Positions 5,730-11,980 of a stretch of DNA of 24,381 nucleotides are shown here, piece after piece. Made by a program: the position numbers and the translations under genes. Numbering within the stretch: the first letter of the stretch is position 1; each line of letters opens with the position of its first letter. Source of the DNA: JAVBQJ01 sp045532655. Lineage in GTDB: Bacteria; Verrucomicrobiota; Lentisphaeria; Victivallales; Victivallaceae. A model generated the notes under the pieces. The model was not told where the DNA came from and did no database searches. It was given only the letters and a program-made list of their open reading frames with translations. The stretch spans positions 1 through 24,381 of the forward strand of contig JAZSGI010000012.1 of the NCBI GenBank assembly GCA_045532655.1. The letters are read 5' to 3'.

Positions 5730-8075
5730 TTATTTTGCGTTGAAACTGTCCTTGTTGTAATAGAAGTTGCAGCACCATACATCCGCCATGGGCAAGTCTG
5801 GCGAAGCGTATTTGACAGCCTGCTGTACACCCCGCTTCCAGTGCCATCCGAAGTCACGGAACACCATCAATGACGGAGTTTCTTCACAATAAACGATACA
5901 GTTGGTGCAATCCGGGAAGGCGGCGCAGAAATAGGAACCCTCAATATAAACACTTCCCTCCGCAGTAAAGTTGTGTACAGGAGTGAAGCCGTAATATTCG
6001 CCGCCGTAACGTGAATATACGGAATAGAATTTACCGTAATTATCCACCCAGCGGGTATTGTTGGAGAAGGGCCAGTTTTCCACAAATGGCAGGTGGTTGT
6101 ACCCGTGATCCTTTGTGGTCATGGGTACGCCGAGCATACCGTGAAGGCGCATGGCTCCACCCATGTTTTCGATAAAAGCCTCGTTATCCTGCCTGCCGTT
6201 TGTGCTTATCCAGGAGTTCGCAAAATCATTGTGGGCAAAATTGGTGGTCAACCCCTGAATGGGGGATATGAACATACATCTGTCGATTTTGAGACAGGCA
6301 TTGTTTCCTGCAGGAGCATCCAACAGGAAAGAACTGTCGTACTGCTGATAAATAAGGCATTTTTCTATCAATATTTCTGCATCTGCGGTACAATCAAGAG
6401 CAAAGGCGTTAAGACCGGAAAGAAGGCGCATGTTGCGGATGGCGAAGTATTCCACATTGCTCCCTTTGAATAAGGGTTTTGTTATATCCAGTCCTTTTAT
6501 TGAACCGAGACCGGGGGAGGTGATGATAAAGTTTGCCGGAACGGTGATGGTTTCAGAGAGTGTTACCAGTGCCGGAGGCATGATTATCTTTACTTTGCCG
6601 TCGACTTCAGCGGCGGCGGCAAAGAGTTTCTTCATGGCGGCGGTATCGTCGGTTTTGGAATCAAGGTCAACGCCGAAGTCGGCAGCTTTGAATTCTGCGG
6701 CAATATCACTTTCGTTCCAGGCAAGGTCAAGGGCGGGCACTTCGGCAGCTGCAAAGACCTCCTGCGGCAGGGGCTGCGAGGCGTTCTGCCACATTTCTGC
6801 AGGAATGTCGGAATCATCAAATCCGGCATTGCAGTTTGCACAGAGCAGGAAGGGGAACTCCGCTGAATATGAACCGTCAAGATTTTCAATTGCCCAGCTG
6901 AAATCAAAGAAAGTGGTTTTTGCCCGCTCAAAATCAAAGGGGACTGCCCATTGGATCAACTGAGCACCGCTGCCGGTGATTTCGGTACAGTTGGATATTT
7001 CAATAATATTGGGAGTGTTTTCCGTTTCGCTGTTGTCGATGAACAGCAGCGGATTACTGCCGCAGGCAACTGCGTTGTCAGTAAAGCCGCAGAGATCGTA
7101 AATTTCACCACGGCGGGAACTCTTCCACAGTGCCAGACTCATTCCCTCTGCATCGCCACATTCAAAAACACAACCGTTTACAAAGGGAGTTCCTCCGGTA
7201 AAGGAAAACCAGTATTTATCTGTGCCGCCAGCCGGTGCGAAACCGTAACAATCAGTAAAACGGCATGCTCCACCAGTTTTGATGACGGCTCCGGTGAAGT
7301 TTTCCGGGGCAAAAAATCTGCAATTACTGACCTCAAACCCGTCGGTAATGGCATCTATCGCCGGGCAATTTTCAAAAACACAGTTGTAGACAGTCAAAAG
7401 TGTTGAATTATAGTAATAGGAGAGAGTTTCATCACCGGGGGTGAGAATGGGGGTGTCGCCATCCCAGGTCACAACATAAGGCCCCAGTGTGGCGGTACGG
7501 TAATCCCTGCCGGCAGGGTTGCGGTAATTGTGACTCCACACGGCATAACCGGAGGCATTGCGGAATGTGCAGTTTTCGATGATGATATTGGTCATGTCTT
7601 CGTTGAATGTGTAATAAAGAAGCTGACGCTTGCCGCCTTCAAAGGTCATATTTTCCACCCGTGAACGGTAGCCCCTGTTACAGTAAAGCACATCTTGTGC
7701 CGGGTCGGTCATGACGATGACACTGCCCTCTTCGCCGCGGATAAACATTTCTCCGGCTACAAGGGTGCTGCTGACAAGGTAACGCCCGGCAGGGAAGAAG
7801 ATCTCCGGCTGTAAAATATTTTCGCCGGTGACGGAGAGAATCTTGTGATTGGCGAATTCCGGCAGATCGTCTGCCAGGGGCTGCTTGGCAAGCAGCTGGC
7901 GCTCATGAAGCTGGCGGCAGAAATTCAGGGCTTTCTGTATAGCAGCGGTATCGTCGGTAACACCGTCGCCCTTTGCACCGAAATCTTTAACATTCAAACC
8001 ATTTCCCCACTCCATGGCGGAAAGGGTAAGTGATGTAATGAAAATCACTATAAAAAATACTGCTTTTCTGACCAT
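5730..8075 (-). CDS. Secreted pectate-lyase-3 superfamily (parallel beta-helix) protein, two modules
   Basis: A 781-residue protein with a signal peptide (MVRKAVFFIVIFITSLTLSA, cleavage about residue 20). Residues 28-50 carry the Pectate_lyase_3/GH28-type opening VKDFGAKGDGVTDDTAAIQKAL, and a second degenerate copy, ADFGVDLDSKTDDTAAMKKL, appears near residues 462-482. Each is followed by beta-helix-like sequence rich in Asn and short hydrophobic strands (for example IIIENCTFRNASGYAVW). It is therefore a tandem of two helix modules, exported and presumably acting on a polysaccharide; no GH28 catalytic motif could be assigned. It lies upstream of prepilin 1, 300 bp apart, each with its own promoter. 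Confidence 0.85.
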   Translation of the reverse strand: MVRKAVFFIVIFITSLTLSAMEWGNGLNVKDFGAKGDGVTDDTAAIQKALNFCRQLHERQLLAKQPLADDLPEFANHKILSVTGENILQPEIFFPAGRYLVSSTLVAGEMFIRGEEGSVIVMTDPAQDVLYCNRGYRSRVENMTFEGGKRQLLYYTFNEDMTNIIIENCTFRNASGYAVWSHNYRNPAGRDYRTATLGPYVVTWDGDTPILTPGDETLSYYYNSTLLTVYNCVFENCPAIDAITDGFEVSNCRFFAPENFTGAVIKTGGACRFTDCYGFAPAGGTDKYWFSFTGGTPFVNGCVFECGDAEGMSLALWKSSRRGEIYDLCGFTDNAVACGSNPLLFIDNSETENTPNIIEISNCTEITGSGAQLIQWAVPFDFERAKTTFFDFSWAIENLDGSYSAEFPFLLCANCNAGFDDSDIPAEMWQNASQPLPQEVFAAAEVPALDLAWNESDIAAEFKAADFGVDLDSKTDDTAAMKKLFAAAAEVDGKVKIIMPPALVTLSETITVPANFIITSPGLGSIKGLDITKPLFKGSNVEYFAIRNMRLLSGLNAFALDCTADAEILIEKCLIYQQYDSSFLLDAPAGNNACLKIDRCMFISPIQGLTTNFAHNDFANSWISTNGRQDNEAFIENMGGAMRLHGMLGVPMTTKDHGYNHLPFVENWPFSNNTRWVDNYGKFYSVYSRYGGEYYGFTPVHNFTAEGSVYIEGSYFCAAFPDCTNCIVYCEETPSLMVFRDFGWHWKRGVQQAVKYASPDLPMADVWCCNFYYNKDSFNAK

Positions 8076-8103
8076 AAAATATCTCCTTAATTTGATTGCC
8101 TTT

Positions 8104-8121
8104 CAATTGCACGAGCAATTG
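8104..8121. promoter_or_regulatory. Palindromic operator CAATTGC-ACGA-GCAATTG
   Basis: A perfect 7-bp inverted repeat around ACGA with a central CG, as in many LacI-family operators. It lies at about +4 to +21 of the predicted pectate-lyase-type transcript, so a bound protein would repress. The partial copy at 5637 has the same placement at prepilin 1. Confidence 0.6.
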
Positions 8122-8131
8122 TCGCATAATT

Positions 8132-8160
8132 ACAATACCCCTGATTTTCCGGAAAGTCAA
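8132..8160 (-). promoter_or_regulatory. Predicted promoter of pectate-lyase-type gene
   Basis: Minus strand TTGACT (8155-8160), 17 bp, TATTGT (8132-8137). Expected start near 8125, about 50 bp before the ATG. Confidence 0.65.
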
Positions 8161-8182
8161 CCGCATGATTTGTGATATTGCA

Positions 8183-8217
8183 AAATAGTCCATTAAGTAT
8201 GGCAAATAATCCATTAA
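8183..8217. promoter_or_regulatory. AraC-type tandem site: AAATARTCCATTAA repeated at 21 bp
   Basis: Positions 8183-8196 and 8204-8217 match at 13 of 14 bases with a 21-bp period. The pair is upstream of the -35 of the pectate-lyase-type gene (roughly -58 to -92), where AraC-family activators bind. The remaining part of the 8076-8464 gap (about 8220-8355) shows no gene or clear element. Confidence 0.55.
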
Positions 8218-8360
8218 AATGTAATTCCGCCGGGGAAATATTCCTGATAAGAGTTGATTTTGACAGCGATGCAGCCCGGATCCCCAGCCTGGGTATATGA
8301 AAAGGTAAATTGATTGAACGTATGCGCCCACATGCCTTTGGCGGATTGTTTTTTTAATAA

Positions 8361-8378
8361 AATTAGTCAAAACTAATT
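8361..8378. promoter_or_regulatory. DtxR-like box AATTAG-N6-CTAATT (upstream copy)
   Basis: A perfect inverted repeat, 6-bp arms (7 if A8360 and T8379 are counted). It abuts and overlaps the -35 of the DUF3793 promoter. TTAG-N6-CTAA equals the inner half-sites of the IdeR/DtxR consensus. Confidence 0.6.
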
Positions 8379-8406
8379 TGCAATAATGATTTTTACGGTA
8401 TATATT
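8378..8406 (+). promoter_or_regulatory. Predicted promoter of DUF3793 gene
   Basis: TTGCAA (8378-8383), 17 bp, TATATT (8401-8406). The upstream metal-box palindrome touches the -35. Confidence 0.65.
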
Positions 8407-8446
8407 ATCGGGAACCTTAAATCCAAGATTATTTTTTTAGTGTTAA

Positions 8447-8464
8447 AATTAGGAATAACTAATT
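8447..8464. promoter_or_regulatory. DtxR-like box AATTAG-N6-CTAATT (over ribosome site)
   Basis: A second perfect copy, ending at the base before the DUF3793 ATG and enclosing its AGGA ribosome site. Binding here would block elongation, and the RNA hairpin could itself hide the ribosome site. Confidence 0.6.
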
Positions 8465-9082
8465 ATGGATGAAAAAATCAGCAGACTGCATCGCAAGGAA
8501 CTTTTGCGTTTTCTGCTTCTGAAAACAGCTCCTGTCCGCAGCGGTGTCAAACCCGGTGAATTGCTCCGGGTAAAAAATTGTTACGAAAGCCGCAACAGTG
8601 AAGGTTTCCGCTTCTGCCTGTACCGCAGGGATATTCTGGAAATACTGGCTCTGGATTATATGGAACTCGCTTCTTCCGACGGCAGTACACTTGTGCTTTT
8701 TTATCATCCGGAAGTATTGGCGCAAACTCTGGCACGGCGTGAAAATGCCTACATGTTGCGCAAGTGGGGATATCCGGAGGGAAACGTGAATGATATGCTC
8801 CGTGAACTTGCGGAGCGTTTCCGTAAAGGCGGTATCCCCCACGAAATCGGGGTATTTATCGGTTATCCGCTGAAAGATGTGGCTGGATTTATCGCCAATC
8901 TGCCGCGGACACCTGTACACAGGGGAAGCTGGGCGGTATTCGGCAATGCCGCCGCCTCGGTAGAGAAAATGAATTTATACCGTCAGGTGGAAAGCCGGGC
9001 AGCGGAGATGATGAACAGGTGCAGCGATATCCGGGATTTTCTTGCCGCAGTTGCAGCATGTCCGATCCCGGGAAATGGCTGA
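8465..9082 (+). CDS. DUF3793 family protein
   Basis: A 205-residue soluble protein with the family core HEIGVFIGYPLKDVAGFI near residues 126-143, plus the earlier conserved LVLFYHPEVL. There is no signal peptide or membrane segment. The biochemical function of the family is unknown. The two perfect TTAG-N6-CTAA palindromes in its control region, of the kind also seen before feoA, suggest it is repressed by a DtxR-type metal regulator and belongs to the iron response. The gene is monocistronic and converges on the GH28-like gene 34 bp away. The ATG follows AGGA by 10 nt. Confidence 0.85.
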   Translation: MDEKISRLHRKELLRFLLLKTAPVRSGVKPGELLRVKNCYESRNSEGFRFCLYRRDILEILALDYMELASSDGSTLVLFYHPEVLAQTLARRENAYMLRKWGYPEGNVNDMLRELAERFRKGGIPHEIGVFIGYPLKDVAGFIANLPRTPVHRGSWAVFGNAAASVEKMNLYRQVESRAAEMMNRCSDIRDFLAAVAACPIPGNG

Positions 9083-9116
9083 AGATCTGACTGCAGGATG
9101 CTGCTGCCGCCGGGGT

Positions 9117-10487
9117 TCAGATATGTTCTGCTTCTCCTGATTCCGGTATCCGGGAACCGTTGATTTCTGAATCTTTCATATTTGCCCAGCGGATCGCCGG
9201 AGTTCCGGTATTGGTTACCTGGCAACGGAATCGGGAGGCATTGAAGGCGCTTATGCCGTTGAGTATCAATGCCCCGGCCTTCCAGGGACCGCCCCAGTGA
9301 CTGGGGATCGCAAGAGGGTCGGGTTCTGCGGCGGCAGCGAGCCATTCTGCGGTAGTTATTTTGACATCTTCAAAGGAGATGTCCCTTATTGCACCGGGGA
9401 TAGCACTGCCGAGCCAGCTTGTGGAAACGCAGTCGGCGCAGATCCCGGAAAAACGTATATCCCTGATAAAGCCTGCATAAGTATCCCGCGGATATTCGTT
9501 GCCCGCCCAGACAAAAATAGCCTGTCCTGCATTGCGCATGACGATATTGCTGAAGATGATACGCTCAATAGGCGTGCCGTGTTCGATAGTCAAAGTCGGG
9601 CATACCGGAGCTATTGAGACCATATCAATGCCGTGGCGGCAGTCGGTAAGCACCAGATTGGTGAATACGCAGTCTCTTATGGGAGCATCACCTTCGTAAC
9701 CAATGCGTATGGCACAGGTGGAAGATGACAGCACACAATTGGTTACAGTAATATCTTCGCAGGCAAAAGGTGTTCCTGTCCGGTGGGGATCGCTTTTCAG
9801 CGCAATGCAGTCGTCGCCTGCTGAAATGGAACAGTCTGAAATACGGACGCGCCGGGAACAGTCGATATCAAGCACATCTGTGTTGGGGCCGCTGCGGCGG
9901 TTGTGTACATGGATGTTGTGGATCGTTATCTCTTCGCAGCCGATGAGCCACACTGTAAATGCGGAGGCATCTTTGATTTTGATATCTCTGATGGTTATTT
10001 CCCGTGAATCAGTTGCGTAAATGACTGCGACACGGTCATCTTGGGGTTTGAGTACGTTGTAAAGAAATACTGGTACTTCGACCTTGTCCGGAGCATCTTC
10101 TGTATCTGCAAGAGGTGGGAGTTCCGGATTGTAATATTCTCTGTGCCAGAATGACGGACCGGAACCGTCAATCGTTCCGGAACCGGAAATGACGATATCC
10201 TCTGCTTTATTTATCCGGAGAAAATAATGGTTCAGCGTTTTTGCATTGGGATTGCTGTCGCGGGGGAATGCCGCAATATCCGGTATGGCCTTGAGAACAG
10301 CACCGCTTTCCAGGTGCAGTTCCAGATGACTGCACAGATCGACAGTGCCTGCAAGATAAATGCCCGGCGGGATGATGATCCTGCCGCCTCCGGCATCTTT
10401 TATAATATCCATAGCCTTGCGGATGGCCCCGGTATTGTCAAATACCCCATCGCCCTTTGCACCTGTTTCTATTATATTTACTACCAT
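9117..10487 (-). CDS. Glycoside hydrolase family 28-like (polygalacturonase fold) protein
   Basis: About 456 residues, no signal peptide. The N terminus has the Pectate_lyase_3/GH28 opening ETGAKGDGVFDNTGAIRKAM and GGGRIIIPPGIYLAGTVDLCSHLELHLE. The active-site region shows NTDVLDID and SAGDDCIALKS, supplying the GH28 aspartates. The usual GHG is replaced by SSSTCAIRIG, and the later RIK by HGIDM, so the His and the Lys/Arg that bind galacturonate are missing. Substrate is therefore uncertain, and it may be an intracellular exo-enzyme on oligosaccharides. The ATG at 10487 is 2 nt past the DUF4434 stop; a TTG at 10493 overlaps that stop. Second gene of an operon. Confidence 0.85.
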   Translation of the reverse strand: MVVNIIETGAKGDGVFDNTGAIRKAMDIIKDAGGGRIIIPPGIYLAGTVDLCSHLELHLESGAVLKAIPDIAAFPRDSNPNAKTLNHYFLRINKAEDIVISGSGTIDGSGPSFWHREYYNPELPPLADTEDAPDKVEVPVFLYNVLKPQDDRVAVIYATDSREITIRDIKIKDASAFTVWLIGCEEITIHNIHVHNRRSGPNTDVLDIDCSRRVRISDCSISAGDDCIALKSDPHRTGTPFACEDITVTNCVLSSSTCAIRIGYEGDAPIRDCVFTNLVLTDCRHGIDMVSIAPVCPTLTIEHGTPIERIIFSNIVMRNAGQAIFVWAGNEYPRDTYAGFIRDIRFSGICADCVSTSWLGSAIPGAIRDISFEDVKITTAEWLAAAAEPDPLAIPSHWGGPWKAGALILNGISAFNASRFRCQVTNTGTPAIRWANMKDSEINGSRIPESGEAEHI

Positions 10488-10489
10488 AT

Positions 10490-11455
10490 TCAAAACCTGA
10501 AATCTTTTGCTCTTGCCGGAATATCGAAGTATTCGCAGTAACGGTCGTACAATCCTCCTGCACTGGGATACATGCTGTTGGGACTCATGAAGTGGGAGAA
10601 TTCAAAGGTTATGCCTTCTGTGATGCCTGCTGCTTCAGCGGACTCCAATTTCCAGAGGAACTTCTCCCATTTTATGGGCGGGAAACGCCACGGCATGTCC
10701 CGGTCGAAGCTCTCAACATTGCTCCAGCATGTGATCCCGTATTTATTGGCAAGGATGCGGGTGACTTCCAGATAATCCTTCAGTTCCGGGTAATCGACAT
10801 GGCCATCCTGAAATGCTACAATGTCAACAGCACCTGCTATTTGTGAAAATATTTCCTCCCAGTGACGGGCGTGGTCGGCCACTGTCAGCACTTCCATATC
10901 TTTTTCGCCGCATGCTGCTGCTGCTTTCACACCGGCAAAATAGGGCGAGATGAGAGTAGGTTTGCCGCCGGAAATTTTCTTGGCGAAAGAACCCTGTTCC
11001 ACAAAAAGAGAGATGACGCCGGGGTCATTGGCGCGCACTTCATGAGTCAGATACCAGCCTTTGAAGGCTTTCCTGCTGCCGTAGCGGGAATGAAGCTCCT
11101 CAATGATCATTTTGTTAAATTCGATTTCCCGGCGGAAATCTTCTTCTGTCCAGCCTGTTCCGCAATTCCCGTCCACACCATGGCAGGTGCCGGCAAAAAA
11201 TTCCATATCGTGTTTCTCTGCCAGTTCCAGAAACATATCTACAAGATCCACCGGAGGTTTGTGGCGGATGCCGAAGCGTGGAATGACTTCAGACGGGTAC
11301 GCCATCCAGTAACCGTTGGCGCAGCGGATCATTATTACCCGTTTTATGCCCATGGCTTTCATGGCGGCAAAATCTCTGTCCCATTCTGCATAACCCCAGT
11401 TCTGGTGGGGGATATCGAATGTGATTTCATCAAGAAATGTTCCAGTGATACGCAT
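10490..11455 (-). CDS. DUF4434-like TIM-barrel protein (putative glycosidase)
   Basis: A 321-residue protein matching the DUF4434 pattern: an N-terminal GTFLDEI and NWGYAEWDRDFAAMKAMGIKRVIMIR, then FKGWYLTHEV (about residue 140), VDIVAFQDGHV (about 214) and ITCWSNVESF (about 247). Glutamates in HEV and NVE sit at beta-strand ends where retaining glycosidases keep catalytic acids, but this assignment is inference. No signal peptide is visible. It is the first gene of a two-gene unit with the GH28-like enzyme, stop and start almost touching, so the two probably act on the same glycan in the cytoplasm. Confidence 0.75.
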   Translation of the reverse strand: MRITGTFLDEITFDIPHQNWGYAEWDRDFAAMKAMGIKRVIMIRCANGYWMAYPSEVIPRFGIRHKPPVDLVDMFLELAEKHDMEFFAGTCHGVDGNCGTGWTEEDFRREIEFNKMIIEELHSRYGSRKAFKGWYLTHEVRANDPGVISLFVEQGSFAKKISGGKPTLISPYFAGVKAAAACGEKDMEVLTVADHARHWEEIFSQIAGAVDIVAFQDGHVDYPELKDYLEVTRILANKYGITCWSNVESFDRDMPWRFPPIKWEKFLWKLESAEAAGITEGITFEFSHFMSPNSMYPSAGGLYDRYCEYFDIPARAKDFRF

Positions 11456-11498
11456 AATGTTTCTCTCCGGTATTGTTGAATTGTGTAGGTTCTGCTGT

Positions 11499-11527
11499 AA
11501 TATAAAACATCTTCAGCTTATTGTCAA
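11499..11527 (-). promoter_or_regulatory. Predicted promoter of DUF4434-GH28 operon
   Basis: Minus strand TTGACA (11522-11527), 17 bp, TATATT (11499-11504), 43 bp before the ATG; near-consensus. A GGAGAG ribosome site precedes the start. Confidence 0.75.
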
Positions 11528-11605
11528 ATCCGCTGTCTTGAAAATAGTTGCTAAAAAGTTTAACCGCGGAAGCACGAAACCTGTAATTTGAAAAAAATCA
11601 TAAAA

Positions 11606-11623
11606 ATTTAGTTCCGCCTAATT
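11606..11623. promoter_or_regulatory. DtxR-like box before feoA
   Basis: ATTTAG-TTCCGC-CTAATT, one mismatch from the two perfect boxes at the DUF3793 gene and with the same 6-bp spacer. It abuts the likely -35 of feoA, so it fits iron-dependent repression of ferrous iron uptake. Confidence 0.55.
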
Positions 11624-11649
11624 GATAAATCAGAAAAGTGTGATAGATT
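11622..11649 (+). promoter_or_regulatory. Possible promoter of feoAB
   Basis: TTGATA (11622-11627), 16 bp, TAGATT (11644-11649). This is a weak match; TAATAT at 11649-11654 is another possible -10. Confidence 0.35.
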
Positions 11650-11689
11650 AATATATGTATAACTTTCAAGAGGCAGGAAAGGTTTTATC

Positions 11690-11974
11690 ATGGACGGAAA
11701 AAAAGATTGCTGTAGTAAAAAAGAGTGTTGCAAAGAAGAAAAAATTACCCTTGCTGAACTTCCCGTGGGAGCAACGGCAACTGTTGTAAAAGTCATGCCC
11801 AAGGCCAGAGGAAGAAAAAAACTCGCCGATGTCGGTCTCGTTCCCGGTACGGAACTGATCATGGAGGCCCACGCGCCTTTCGGCGGTTTGATGAGGGTCA
11901 AGGTCATGGAAACAAGTATGGCTTTGCATAAAGATGATGCAGTGAATATCCTTTTAACCAGAGAAGACGGTTGA
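11690..11974 (+). CDS. feoA: FeoA ferrous iron transport protein A
   Basis: A 94-residue SH3-like protein typical of FeoA: ITLAELPVGATATVVKVMP, then KKLADVGLVPGTELIMEAHAPFGGLMRVKV and a final VNILL segment. It is a cytoplasmic partner of the FeoB iron permease. An unusual N-terminal extension carries CC-x4-CC (C7, C8, C13, C14) in a lysine-rich stretch, a possible metal or redox site. A strong AGGAAAGG ribosome site precedes the ATG. The gap to feoB is 6 nt, so the two are cotranscribed. A DtxR-like box lies upstream. Confidence 0.95.
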   Translation: MDGKKDCCSKKECCKEEKITLAELPVGATATVVKVMPKARGRKKLADVGLVPGTELIMEAHAPFGGLMRVKVMETSMALHKDDAVNILLTREDG

Positions 11975-11980
11975 TTTTTT

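Noticed and set aside
8220..8355. Possible small gene or RNA between the divergent promoters
   Set aside because: No frame with a ribosome site and no stable structure could be supported.
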